NCBI GenBank assembly: GCA_003132805.1
Contig: PKYW01000097.1
Coordinates: 1-35,985, forward strand
Direction: 5' to 3'
DNA: 35,985 bases
DNA from: Candidatus Dormiibacterota bacterium
GTDB lineage: Bacteria; Chloroflexota; Dormibacteria; Aeolococcales; Aeolococcaceae
Below are positions 8,640 to 16,787 of the stretch, one piece after another. The notes beneath the pieces are model-generated. The model was not told the origin of the DNA, made no database searches, and saw nothing but the letters and a program-made list of their open reading frames with translations. The position numbers and the translations under genes were made by a program. Numbering within the stretch: position 1 is the first letter of the stretch; each line of letters starts with the position of its first letter.

Positions 8640-8852
8640 GTGGTTATGAAGGTCTGCTGCCCGACTTGCTGGAAATGGACGGAATTGGGGACGGTCATGT
8701 CGTGCAAGCGCTGCGGCACGCCGCTGATCCTTCAGGATGGTCGTCGCGCTGACGAGGTCGCCGCTGCGCCTCCGGTCATCGAGGTTATCGCACCGCCTGA
8801 ACCTCCGCCCGTGGAAGTCGCTCCGGTCGGCTGGTCCGTTCGCGCCCGCTGA
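8640..8852 (+). CDS. small zinc-ribbon protein, paralogue of the next gene
   Basis: A 70-residue protein with one zinc-ribbon module: Cys-Pro-Thr-Cys and Cys-Lys-Arg-Cys knuckles inside CCPTCWKWTEL and CKRCGTPLIL. A Pro/Val-rich tail follows (residues 43-65). No membrane segment is present. The module matches the N-terminus of the 230-residue protein at 8936 almost word for word (CCPTxWKWxEL...CKRCGxPLxLxDGRR). I chose GTG 8640 because the upstream block keeps identical spacing to the GTG of the paralogue. ATG 8646 is the alternative and would remove two residues. I do not recognise a named family. It looks like a truncated copy, or a soluble partner, of the membrane version. Confidence 0.65.
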   Translation: MVMKVCCPTCWKWTELGTVMSCKRCGTPLILQDGRRADEVAAAPPVIEVIAPPEPPPVEVAPVGWSVRAR

Positions 8853-8869
8853 TCGATTGCAGCGACCAC

Positions 8870-8935
8870 GTCACGGACGTGGCACCGTCCGAGCACGGCC
8901 CCATACCTCCTGACGATCCCTGCAGAGAATAACGC
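8870..8935 (+). promoter_or_regulatory. duplicated promoter-like block, copy 2
   Basis: GTCACGG-N4-GGCACCGTCC-N4-ACGG (8870-8898) and GAGAAT (8925-8930) lie 38 and 5 nt before the GTG at 8936, exactly as in copy 1. The sequence between the words has diverged, so the words themselves look constrained. Confidence 0.5.
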
Positions 8936-9628
8936 GTGGCCGCCACAGCGCCTGTTGCCGTCTGCTGTCCCACCTTCTGGAAGTGGTCGGAGCTGAAGAG
9001 CTCGACCACCTGCAAACGGTGTGGTTCTCCTCTCGTGCTGTCTGACGGCCGCCGGGTCGCCCAGGCTCGAGACGGCACGGCCCCGACCGCGGTCGCCATG
9101 AACGCCCCCACGGTGTCACTCGCGCCGCTCATGGTGGGGACTGACTGGATCGCGATCGCGCGATGGATCACCATCGCGTACGCCTCGCTCCAGATCCTCG
9201 GCATCTTCGCGGTCGGGCTGCTCCTCCCCACCATCACGGTGCCGGTGCAGGATCCAAGTACCGGTCAGATCGTCGACCAGACGTTCAACATCCGTCCGTT
9301 TCTTGCGCTGGTCGCGTTTGTCGCCATCATCTTCTACGCGGTCATCGTGTGGCTCACGAAGTACGGGATTGCGCGCGCGATCGTGTTGGGTGTCGTGGTG
9401 CTCTCAGCGCTTGGCGAGCTGTCTCGGCTGGGCACGGCAACGTCCGCTGCTGTTGGTGGGACGATCTTTCTCTTGCTCTGCGACGCGGGGTACGCCTTCG
9501 TGCTGATCATGTCGTTCGCTTCGCGGCCCCACCCCGCGCCACTCAGCACCGGTGCGGCTCAGGTGATGCCGATCGCACTTGCGCCGCCGCCGCCCGCTCC
9601 TCCTCCGCTGCTGCCGCCGCAGGAGTAG
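8936..9628 (+). CDS. zinc-ribbon-like membrane protein of unknown function
   Basis: A 230-residue protein with an N-terminal zinc-ribbon-like module (residues 9-37) and four probable membrane segments (about 65-88, 115-137, 142-160, 170-192). It ends in a Pro/Ala-rich tail with runs of prolines. The first knuckle has lost a cysteine relative to the 70-residue paralogue (CCPTF in place of CCPTC), so zinc binding may be impaired or use the adjacent Cys pair. A polar loop of about 20 residues lies between TM1 and TM2. The start is GTG 8936, supported by the duplicated upstream block. The stop faces the stop of the minus-strand gene 6 nt away. Function is not recognised. Confidence 0.7.
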   Translation: MAATAPVAVCCPTFWKWSELKSSTTCKRCGSPLVLSDGRRVAQARDGTAPTAVAMNAPTVSLAPLMVGTDWIAIARWITIAYASLQILGIFAVGLLLPTITVPVQDPSTGQIVDQTFNIRPFLALVAFVAIIFYAVIVWLTKYGIARAIVLGVVVLSALGELSRLGTATSAAVGGTIFLLLCDAGYAFVLIMSFASRPHPAPLSTGAAQVMPIALAPPPPAPPPLLPPQE

Positions 9629-9634
9629 GGCGTC

Positions 9635-11509
9635 CTACGGCGTTTTCAGGTACTCGCGCAGATCGATCAGCCACAGATGCAGGGCTACCGATCCGGATCG
9701 CAGCACCCCGGCCTTGACCAGCTGCGCACCGTACGGCTGGAGCGAGTCGAGCGACGCCTGGAAGCCCTGGCCGTTGAGGCTCATGAGGAGTATCTGCGCG
9801 GGGTGACGCTGGCTGAAGAAGTACTTGTCAAGCGGCGTCAGATTGCCGAGACCGCTTGGGAGCGAATCGAAGAACGCGTGGTAGATGCCGATGGGCTCGC
9901 GCAGCTCCTTCAGCTGGTCGCTGCTCCACCACATGAGGAGCTGCTCACCGGGATACGCGGCGGGACCGACGAATGACGGCATCTCGGTGGTCACCGCATA
10001 CAGGTTGACCCAGGTGGAGTCGTCGCCCCAGAACGATGAACTTCCCCCCAGCGTGTACGCATAGTCGGGGAAGGTGTCGTCCACTGTGCCGCGCTCGTGC
10101 TTGTGCTGGGTCGGAGTCACTGTCAACACGAGGAGTCCTGCCGTGATCGCCGCGATAGCTGCGCCGATCATGAACCGCGAACGCGTGATGTTGTGCGACG
10201 CAGCTTCGCGCCTTGCGATCCATGCGAGCAGAACGATCACGACGACGATGAGCAGCCCAAAGGGCATCCACCCGAACTGCGGCACCTTGGGATAGAACTC
10301 GAACACGAGCGGTACCGCCACCAGCACGACCGGGATGAGCCAGCGGTAGCGCACGTGCTCGAGGATGGGAAGACCAAGCTCGGCGATGGTGATCGCCAGC
10401 GTGAGCATCACCGACGCCCACAACAGCGATGAGAAGTAGTGCACCTCGAGCACCTGCGTGCTGCCGACGAACTGCAGGATCGCGGAGATCACGATCTGAA
10501 ACGCGCACGCGACGCTCACGATGAGTGGCGCCGTCGGAATGCTGCCCAAACGGCGGCCGATGCGCGAAAACCGATCCCTGGCAAGGAAATCCTTCAGCCG
10601 CCCGCCGAATGCCGCATAGCAGGCGAGGCCGACCGCGGGTGGAACGAGCAGGTAGGTGATGTACGGCGCCCACAGCGGGCTGCGCGAATGGTTCGAGATC
10701 GTTTGCGCGGGCTCGGCGAGGTAGATCAGCGACTGAATGGTCGTGAGGACGTAATCCCACGGACCGATCAGCGCGGCGGAGCCGATGGCGAGCAGCCCGG
10801 TGACTCCGACAGCGACGCCGACCATCACCGAGATGTCCCGCCACAGTTTCGCCCGGTCGCGCTTGCGCCGGACGAGCCAGTACGCCAGCAGCGTCACGAC
10901 GACCAGCGGCCCCGAGGACGCCAGCGCCCAGACCGAGAGCGTGAACAGCAGTGCCGCGCCGATCAGCCAGCCGATGCGGTGCCGTGCCGAAGGCATCGCG
11001 AGGCAGGCCAGGCCGCCGAGCAGATACGAGACCGCCGCCGAGTCGGGAAAGTCGGTCCCCCAGGCCAGGATGATCACCGGGCAGCTGAGGATCACGATGA
11101 CCGCGATCACGCCCGCAACGCGGCTGTACAACCGTCGCAGCAGGATGTACGCCGGCACGATCGCGATCAGCGCAAGGACGTACCGAAACACGACGAATCC
11201 CGGGAGCCCACCGAAGAGTAGATAGGAAATCCGGCCGGGAATCAGGAACCCGACACGCGCTCCCTCGCGGAGCCGCTCGGTGGGCTGGAACACAGCCGCG
11301 TAGCGATAGAAGATCTCCTGCGGATCGATGATGAATGTCGTGTGCATCGCCGGGTCGTTGAGATCCGGAGGTGCCATCAGCGTCAGCCTCAGCCCGAAAA
11401 ACGCGGCCGCCGGCGCAAGAGCGAGCAGCAATGCCTCGACGCCATTCCGCCAGAGCGAGCGATGCAGCCCCGGCGCAGCATCACCGAGCCGATTCTGGGG
11501 AGCCCGCAC
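9635..11509 (-). CDS. GT-C-like polytopic membrane glycosyltransferase
   Basis: A 624-residue integral membrane protein with about 11-13 hydrophobic helices and a hydrophilic C-terminal part (about 480-624). An acidic motif after TM1 (PPDLNDP near residue 48) sits where GT-C lipid-linked sugar transferases (ArnT/PMT/RgtB-like) keep a catalytic Asp. The C-terminal part begins after the last helix (about 455-475) and is likely extracytoplasmic. The start is GTG 11509, 19 nt after the stop of the iminopeptidase gene, so the two may be cotranscribed. I see no strong Shine-Dalgarno, so the start is uncertain. A role in transferring a polyprenyl-linked sugar to a surface glycan or protein is inferred from topology only. 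Confidence 0.6.
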   Translation of the reverse strand: MRAPQNRLGDAAPGLHRSLWRNGVEALLLALAPAAAFFGLRLTLMAPPDLNDPAMHTTFIIDPQEIFYRYAAVFQPTERLREGARVGFLIPGRISYLLFGGLPGFVVFRYVLALIAIVPAYILLRRLYSRVAGVIAVIVILSCPVIILAWGTDFPDSAAVSYLLGGLACLAMPSARHRIGWLIGAALLFTLSVWALASSGPLVVVTLLAYWLVRRKRDRAKLWRDISVMVGVAVGVTGLLAIGSAALIGPWDYVLTTIQSLIYLAEPAQTISNHSRSPLWAPYITYLLVPPAVGLACYAAFGGRLKDFLARDRFSRIGRRLGSIPTAPLIVSVACAFQIVISAILQFVGSTQVLEVHYFSSLLWASVMLTLAITIAELGLPILEHVRYRWLIPVVLVAVPLVFEFYPKVPQFGWMPFGLLIVVVIVLLAWIARREAASHNITRSRFMIGAAIAAITAGLLVLTVTPTQHKHERGTVDDTFPDYAYTLGGSSSFWGDDSTWVNLYAVTTEMPSFVGPAAYPGEQLLMWWSSDQLKELREPIGIYHAFFDSLPSGLGNLTPLDKYFFSQRHPAQILLMSLNGQGFQASLDSLQPYGAQLVKAGVLRSGSVALHLWLIDLREYLKTP

Positions 11510-11528
11510 CGCAACAGGATAGGGCGCG

Positions 11529-12500
11529 TCAGCGTCCGTGCGCGGCAGTGCTCCACTGGTCGATGTCGACGATGAAATCGATGAGCCCGCGGAAGTACGT
11601 CACCTGGTCGTCGTACATGCTCATGTGGCTTCCGTTGCGGCAGAGCAGGAAGCGACCGTGCGGGATGCGCCCGGCGACCATCTCCATGTGGGCCGGATCC
11701 ATGGTGTCGTAGGTCGCGCCGATCACCAGCGTCGGCACCTCGATGCTCTCGAGGTCGTTGGTCCGGTCCCAATTGGCGAGGATGCCGCTCGCGCCGAGCT
11801 CACTCGGTCCCTGCATCGGCACGTAGATCGATCGGTTGATGTGTGCGAAAGATCGGTGCACCGGGTCCGGCCACTGATCAGCGGGCAGGCGAAGGACGTG
11901 CTGGTGGTAATGGTCGGTGAGCAGCTCCATGTATCGCGGCGTCTCGGTGTCCCCCGCCGCCTCCAGCCGCTTGATCTCCTCGAGCTCCTCCTGGTTCATC
12001 GCGGGCATGAGCACCGAGCGCGCGTATTCGTTGTATGCGGGGATGCTCATCATCATGTTGGAGATCACCAGCCCCTTGAGGTGCTGCTGATACTTCAGCG
12101 CGTACTCGGTGGCCAGTATTCCGCCCCACGAGTGGCCCAGGAGAAAGAAGTTCCCTGCGTCGAGACCGAGCGCGAGACGCACCTGCTCGACCTCATCGAC
12201 GAACCGGTCAACCTGCCAGAGATCCGGTTCGTCGGGCTGGTCGCTGTAGCCCGAGCCGAGCTGGTCGTAGTAGTAGTACTCGATGTTCGCGCCCGGCAGG
12301 TAGGAGTCGGCGGCTTCGAAATACTCATGAGTGGCCGCCGGCCCTCCGTGCAGGAAGAGGAGCTTCGCGGTCGGGTTGTTGCCGAAGCGCTTCGTCCAGA
12401 CGTGGAAATCACCCTTCGGGGTGCTGATGGGGATCCTTCTCGCACCGCCGGAAAGGATGTCGTCCCGACCGGTGTTGTCGAGGTATGTCTCAGCGTTCAT
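11529..12500 (-). CDS. proline iminopeptidase-like alpha/beta hydrolase
   Basis: A 323-residue S33-type alpha/beta hydrolase. The oxyanion motif HGGP is at 51-54, DQLGSGYSD at 79-87, the nucleophile elbow GHSWGG with Ser124, the acid Asp265 in GATYDTMDP, and His292 near the C-terminus. This is the usual layout of prolyl aminopeptidases and related tricorn-interacting factor F1-type enzymes, which remove N-terminal residues from peptides. It has no signal peptide. The ATG at 12500 is preceded by a clear AGGAGAG. The membrane glycosyltransferase-like gene follows 19 nt downstream. A peptide-scavenging role would suit a genome with two secreted acid proteases nearby, but non-peptide ester substrates are possible in this family. 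Confidence 0.85.
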   Translation of the reverse strand: MNAETYLDNTGRDDILSGGARRIPISTPKGDFHVWTKRFGNNPTAKLLFLHGGPAATHEYFEAADSYLPGANIEYYYYDQLGSGYSDQPDEPDLWQVDRFVDEVEQVRLALGLDAGNFFLLGHSWGGILATEYALKYQQHLKGLVISNMMMSIPAYNEYARSVLMPAMNQEELEEIKRLEAAGDTETPRYMELLTDHYHQHVLRLPADQWPDPVHRSFAHINRSIYVPMQGPSELGASGILANWDRTNDLESIEVPTLVIGATYDTMDPAHMEMVAGRIPHGRFLLCRNGSHMSMYDDQVTYFRGLIDFIVDIDQWSTAAHGR

Positions 12501-12568
12501 CGACTCTCCTGTGGGGCATCTGCGCCCCTCTGCCGCAGTGCCACAGCGTAGCCAACTGGGCGGTCGAT

Positions 12569-13267
12569 TCAGTGACCGTGGGGACGATCGCTGCTGCCCC
12601 GGAACTCCGCGACCGCTCTGGCGATGCTCTCCTGCAGGTATTGATAGAAGAGCTGGCGCTGCGCGACGTCGATTGCGACATCGACGTCCTCACCCATCTG
12701 CCGCCGGGCGATCCACGGCGGAATCCCATCGGCGACCATCTCGCTGCCGACATTGATGCGCACCAGCGCGTCGTTTTCCTCGGAAACGTTGATGCTGATC
12801 TTGAGCACAAGGCCGGTGTTCTCAACCAGCTTCCAGCTCCGCTCCCAGCGGAGGTTTCGGTTGGTGTCGCGCGACAGATGAACGGTGTCATCCGCGATCA
12901 CCGACTCGCCCTCGCGGGCCGTCGCCTCGAGCTGCGTCCGGATGTGCGCGTCGAGCTCGCGTGAGATCCAGTTGACGAGCGACGGCGTTCGGTCGTTGAT
13001 GTCGGGCCGCCCATTGGGATCGGATGCGAGCGGTCCGATTGCCCGCACCGTGCTGGCGTGGCGGCGGCAGTACGGGACCCCTTCGATCACCGAACCGTGA
13101 TGCCGGCAGAAGGCTGCCTCGCACATGCGGCCGCGACGATCTCGGTACTTGCAGGTGAGCGCATCACCGTTGCGGCACCCGAGCACGCTGCAATCGACAC
13201 CGGACGGCGCGGGCTCGGGGGCCGGTTTCGGATCTTCCGGGCGCCGGCGCCGGAAGAGGCTGGTCAT
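12569..13267 (-). CDS. Cys/His-rich zinc-binding protein of unknown function
   Basis: A 232-residue protein. After a basic, proline-rich start (residues 1-25), residues 26-70 hold Cys26, Cys31, Cys39, Cys49, Cys54, His56, His57, Cys67 and His70. This resembles two interleaved zinc sites of the B-box or AN1 type. Residues 80-232 form a mixed alpha/beta domain rich in charged residues with no membrane segment. The ATG at 13267 has GGAG 8 nt upstream; an in-frame start at 13288 lacks that support. It lies upstream of the iminopeptidase gene with a 68-nt gap. I do not recognise the family. Zinc binding is inferred from ligand spacing alone. Confidence 0.65.
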   Translation of the reverse strand: MTSLFRRRRPEDPKPAPEPAPSGVDCSVLGCRNGDALTCKYRDRRGRMCEAAFCRHHGSVIEGVPYCRRHASTVRAIGPLASDPNGRPDINDRTPSLVNWISRELDAHIRTQLEATAREGESVIADDTVHLSRDTNRNLRWERSWKLVENTGLVLKISINVSEENDALVRINVGSEMVADGIPPWIARRQMGEDVDVAIDVAQRQLFYQYLQESIARAVAEFRGSSDRPHGH

Positions 13268-13352
13268 CGACGGAACTCCACGAAGCACCCATCGTACCCT
13301 GCAATCCCGCCCGGCGACCTGTTGAGACGTGGTGGGATTGGTTCGTTACGCG

Positions 13353-13402
13353 TATCATTCGCGATCAGATGTCGGACCCACGGAGTGAGCCTGTGGGCCG
13401 AC
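13353..13402 (+). promoter_or_regulatory. promoter -10 and leader hairpin before the G1 peptidase
   Basis: TATCAT (13353-13358) is a good -10 without a convincing -35. The leader then holds a 10-bp stem, GTCGG-A-CCCAC (13371-13381) against GTGGGCCGAC (13393-13402), with one bulged A. The hairpin lies 12 nt before the AGAGGGG Shine-Dalgarno, so it could stabilise or gate the mRNA. Confidence 0.4.
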
Positions 13403-13430
13403 CGCCAGCAACCACGAAGAGGGGTCCCTT

Positions 13431-14219
13431 GTGAAGCATGCTCGATGGCTTGGGGTTCCAGCGGCCGGAATACTTGCCGCGGCCGGAGTGATGTCAGTCG
13501 CCGCGGCGCCGTTCGTGTCCGCCGCGGAGCAGGGTTCCGGAGGCGTGGCACTGCACGTTAGCGGGACCACGAGCGGTAACTGGTCGGGGTACGCCGATAC
13601 GCAGAATGTTGGATACACCTTTGTCGAGGCCAACTGGACGGAGCCTTCCTACACGTGCGACGGGAACTCGCCCGAGTCCTCTGCCATCTGGGTCGGCCTA
13701 GACGGTTACAGCTCCAGCGCTGTCGAGCAGGGCGGCACCATCGAGATCTGCAACGGGGAGAAACAGGCCACGCACGAGGCGTGGTGGGAGATGTACCCGA
13801 CCAACACCGTTCAAGACGTGTTCGCCGTCAAGGTCGGGGACAAGATGTTTGCGTCAGTCACCTACAGCGCCGGCAAAAGCAAGCCGTACGACATCGTGGT
13901 CAAGGATTTGACCAGCGGGAGGTCTCTGAACAAGCTCGAGGCGTGCCTGAGCGGTCTCTGCGAGCGCAACTCGGCCGAATGGATCGTCGAATCACCAAGC
14001 TTCAGCTCCGGGGTTGCCTACCTCCCGAAGTTCGCGCCGATCAAGTTCACGAATGGCTTCGCCAGCGACGCAGTCAATGGTGCGCATCCGGTCAGCATCG
14101 CCTCGTTCACGCACGTCCCGATCACCATGACCGGCGCACAACCCAAGCGCGCCGTGCCGTCCGCGCTCACATCGAACGGTGAGGGCTTCACGGACAAGTG
14201 GGTCTCGAGCAAGCCTTAG
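13431..14219 (+). CDS. secreted G1-family glutamic endopeptidase (eqolisin)
   Basis: A 262-residue secreted protease. Residues 1-32 are a classical signal peptide (basic start, long Ala/Val core, cleavage near VSA-AEQ). Gln100 in AVEQGGT and Glu183 in SAEWIVES form the Gln/Glu dyad. Their spacing of 83 equals that of Gln53 and Glu136 in scytalidoglutamic peptidase. The WVGLDGY segment is also typical. GTG 13431 is supported by GAAGAGGGG. The family is best known from fungi but has bacterial members, and it works at acidic pH. With the S53 enzyme at 6803, this is the second pepstatin-insensitive acid protease in the window. There is only a short stretch between signal peptide and mature domain, so a large propeptide is absent. 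Confidence 0.9.
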   Translation: MKHARWLGVPAAGILAAAGVMSVAAAPFVSAAEQGSGGVALHVSGTTSGNWSGYADTQNVGYTFVEANWTEPSYTCDGNSPESSAIWVGLDGYSSSAVEQGGTIEICNGEKQATHEAWWEMYPTNTVQDVFAVKVGDKMFASVTYSAGKSKPYDIVVKDLTSGRSLNKLEACLSGLCERNSAEWIVESPSFSSGVAYLPKFAPIKFTNGFASDAVNGAHPVSIASFTHVPITMTGAQPKRAVPSALTSNGEGFTDKWVSSKP

Positions 14220-14240
14220 CCGTCGCTATCGCACCTTAGG

Positions 14241-14825
14241 TCAGGCGACGGCGGCCTTGAGGCTGCGATAGCTGCGCAGGAGGCAGGTGCCGAGAGCGGC
14301 GACGCGTGGGTCGGCGAGGTCGCAACCCGCCGCGACCCACGCGTCGCAGATCCGCATTGCCTCGGCGCGCCACTCGCCGCTCTCGCGCAGGGCAACGATG
14401 GGCCGGTCGTACGTGTAGGCGTACAGTTCGGCGACGGCGCGGCCGAGCGCCGCTGTGTCGCCTCCCTCTGCGTGCTGCAGGTCACGGTGAATGCGCCACC
14501 ACTCCACCTCGAGTCGGGCAGCCTCGTGTGCATCGAAGTCCGATCCGCCGCCGGCGAGCCTGTAGAACCTGGTCATGAGCCGCCGCGCCTCGTCGGGATC
14601 GTTGTCAGGATAGGGAGCCCATCGTTGATTGGCGCGGAGCACGAGCCAGGCTCCCCATAACGTCTTCGGCCAGGACAAGGCAAACCCGCAGCGCACCAGT
14701 CCGACCGATGCCGCCAGCACCCGGGACCACTCCCGGCGGTAATAGCCGATCCACGCGGCGCTCTCCAGCCGCGCCAGTACGACCGGATCGAAACCGCGCG
14801 CGGCCAAACGCGCATCCCGACTCAT
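14241..14825 (-). CDS. conserved hypothetical protein downstream of pstA
   Basis: A 194-residue, mainly helical soluble protein rich in Trp, Arg and Ala (YYRREWSRVLAASVGLVR, then WGAWLVLRANQRWAPYPDN, then EAARLEVEWWRIHRDLQ). I have a general memory of such proteins in high-GC Gram-positive genomes as conserved but unnamed, and can assign no function. ATG 14825 has GGAGG 6 nt upstream; the longer frame from 14885 overlaps pstA and lacks this. It starts 40 nt after the pstA stop, so it may be the last gene of the phosphate-transport operon. Its C-terminus converges with the G1 peptidase gene, 21 nt apart. Confidence 0.6.
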   Translation of the reverse strand: MSRDARLAARGFDPVVLARLESAAWIGYYRREWSRVLAASVGLVRCGFALSWPKTLWGAWLVLRANQRWAPYPDNDPDEARRLMTRFYRLAGGGSDFDAHEAARLEVEWWRIHRDLQHAEGGDTAALGRAVAELYAYTYDRPIVALRESGEWRAEAMRICDAWVAAGCDLADPRVAALGTCLLRSYRSLKAAVA

Positions 14826-14865
14826 GCCAACCTCCGCGTCCCTGTGGGTCGAGCGCTCGAAAGAG

Positions 14866-15723
14866 CTAGACGTCCATCCGCGCAATCATGCGCCGGGAGC
14901 TGAGCGTCACTCGACGGCCCAGGAAGATCAGGAGCAGCACCAGCAGGACGGTGACCCCGGCTGCCGCGTATGCGACCGCCTGGGTGGACGCCCCTGGAAG
15001 CTGGATATCCGTGTAGGTGACGTTGGTGAGGTAGCCCACCGGTTGGAGCAGACCCGAGGGATTCTTGTCGCTGAAACCGGCGGTGAAGAGCAGCGGCGCG
15101 GTTTCGCCGGTGGAGATTGCGAGCGCGAGCACCAGGCCCGAGACGATCCCCGGGAGCGCCGGGGGCAGAAGCACCTTGCGAATCGTCTTGCCTCGCGACA
15201 TGCCGAGCGCGATCGCGCCTTCGCGCAGTGTCCGGGGCACGCTGCTGAATGCAAGCTCAGTCGTCTTGACGATGTACGGGAGGATGAGCGCGCTCAGCGC
15301 GATCACGCCGGCAAGCAGCGAGTAGTGGAGGCCGAGGCCGCCCTTGTTCACCAGGACCAGGTAGCCGACGTAGCCGACCACGATCGAGGGGACACCCGCG
15401 AGCACCTCGGAGAAGAACCGCGCGACCGACGCGACCCTGCGCGGCGCGAACTCCGAGAGGTACAGCCCCGCCAGGACGCCGATCGACCCGGCTACGACGA
15501 GGACGCCGAGGCTCAGCGCCAGGGTGCCGAGGATGGCGTTCTGCAAGCCGAGTTGCGTGCCTGACGTCGACTGGGTGATCAGGCTCGGCTTGAGCACCGG
15601 CAACGCGTGGGCGAGGATGCTCACGATGATGTCGAGCGCCGGCGCGACGATCAGCACGAGCGCGATGCCGCAGAGCGTCCAGAAGATGCCCGCGCGGATG
15701 TGACTCTGGCGCGGCCTAGACAC
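14866..15723 (-). CDS. pstA: phosphate ABC transporter permease PstA
   Basis: A membrane permease of the PstSCAB phosphate importer, 285 residues from the GTG at 15723. Six hydrophobic helices and the EAA-type loop (REGAIALGMSRGKTIRKVLLP) that docks the ATPase are present, along with the PstA-typical FFSEVLAGVPSIVVGY and STGETAPLLFTAG segments. The GTG at 15723 overlaps the end of pstC by 8 nt. A longer frame up to 15780 would add residues encoded inside pstC and is unlikely. With PstC it forms the channel through the inner membrane. No Shine-Dalgarno is obvious, which fits translational coupling to pstC. Confidence 0.92.
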   Translation of the reverse strand: MSRPRQSHIRAGIFWTLCGIALVLIVAPALDIIVSILAHALPVLKPSLITQSTSGTQLGLQNAILGTLALSLGVLVVAGSIGVLAGLYLSEFAPRRVASVARFFSEVLAGVPSIVVGYVGYLVLVNKGGLGLHYSLLAGVIALSALILPYIVKTTELAFSSVPRTLREGAIALGMSRGKTIRKVLLPPALPGIVSGLVLALAISTGETAPLLFTAGFSDKNPSGLLQPVGYLTNVTYTDIQLPGASTQAVAYAAAGVTVLLVLLLIFLGRRVTLSSRRMIARMDV

Positions 15724-16774
15724 CACGCCCCACCGGAAGAACGCCGCCCGACACCTTGCGCACCACAAGACGGCCGGCAAAGTTGGTCAGCAGGCTGATC
15801 GCGAGCAGGAGCAAGCCGAGCTCGGCGAGCGCGTGGATGCCGGCGCCGGTGGTGTCACCGAAAGCACCGTCGAGCGTGGAGGCGATCCAAGCTGCGATCG
15901 TGCTTGTGTTGCCATAGACGTTGCTCGGCACCGAATAGATGTCACCGATGATCAGGAGCACGGCGATGGTCTCGCCGAGCGCACGCGCCCAGCCGAGCAG
16001 CGATGCGGCCACGATGCCGGTGCGGATATAGGGAATCGTCACCACGCGGACGGTCTCGTAGCGGGTCATCCCGAGTGCCAGTGCACCTTCCTTGGCAAGG
16101 ATCGGGACGCGTCGCAATAGCTCGCGCGTGGTGGAGGCGACGATCGGGATGATCATCACGGCGAGCACGAGGCTCGCAGTGAGCAAACCCTGCCCCTGGC
16201 CGACCGGTCCTTTGAAGAACGGGATCAGATGGCCGATCGCGCTCAGCGGCGGGAAGATGTGGGCGGCGAGGAACGGTCCGAATACCGCCACGCCCCAGAG
16301 CCCGAACACCACGCTCGGAATTCCCGCCAGCAACTCGAGGAAGACGCCCAGGGAGTCGGAGATCTTGCGCGGGATGATCTCGCTGAGCATGAGCACGCCG
16401 CCAACCGAGATCGGCACCGCCAGGACGAGCGCGATGATCGAGGTGGAGAGGGTGCCCACGATCAGCGGCAGCACCCCGTACACCGCGTGCGGAGGAGCCG
16501 CCACGCCGTTGTGCGTGACCGTGGTGGTCGCGTAGAGGTTGCCGAAGCTGAAGACCGATCCAGTGAAGAACGACAGGCCACTGAAGATGATCGATGGCAG
16601 TGCGGTGATGAACATCACCGCGGCGATCACCACGAGGATGGCGGTCGGCACGACCGATGCGACGCCGCTGACGGCGCGCAGCACACGGTCGCCGCGAGTC
16701 AGCTCGCTGTTGCTGAGTCGATGACGTGCGCGGCCGGTGTCGACCTTGCCGGCACGCGCACTGATCATCGACAT
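15716..16774 (-). CDS. pstC: phosphate ABC transporter permease PstC
   Basis: A 352-residue permease partner of PstA with about six to seven hydrophobic helices. The EAA loop (LAKEGALALGMTRYETVRVVTIPY) and the family segments FLELLAGIPSVVFGLWG and WARALGETIAVLLIIG are intact. ATG 16774 lies 13 nt after the pstS stop. A longer frame to 16951 would overlap pstS with low-complexity Arg/Ser sequence and is rejected. A long periplasmic loop of about 50 residues between TM1 and TM2 is normal for PstC. The gene is followed directly by pstA with an 8-nt overlap. Confidence 0.93.
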   Translation of the reverse strand: MSMISARAGKVDTGRARHRLSNSELTRGDRVLRAVSGVASVVPTAILVVIAAVMFITALPSIIFSGLSFFTGSVFSFGNLYATTTVTHNGVAAPPHAVYGVLPLIVGTLSTSIIALVLAVPISVGGVLMLSEIIPRKISDSLGVFLELLAGIPSVVFGLWGVAVFGPFLAAHIFPPLSAIGHLIPFFKGPVGQGQGLLTASLVLAVMIIPIVASTTRELLRRVPILAKEGALALGMTRYETVRVVTIPYIRTGIVAASLLGWARALGETIAVLLIIGDIYSVPSNVYGNTSTIAAWIASTLDGAFGDTTGAGIHALAELGLLLLAISLLTNFAGRLVVRKVSGGVLPVGRGV

Positions 16775-16787
16775 TGTGGTGGGCTCG

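Noticed and set aside
10439-11221. 260-codon plus-strand frame opposite the membrane glycosyltransferase
   Set aside because: Highly charged Asp/Arg/Gln-rich translation typical of the complement of a hydrophobic gene. The minus-strand frame has clear membrane helices.
11538-12551. 337-codon plus-strand frame opposite the iminopeptidase
   Set aside because: The minus strand carries a full catalytic triad and a good ribosome site. The plus frame has no domain.
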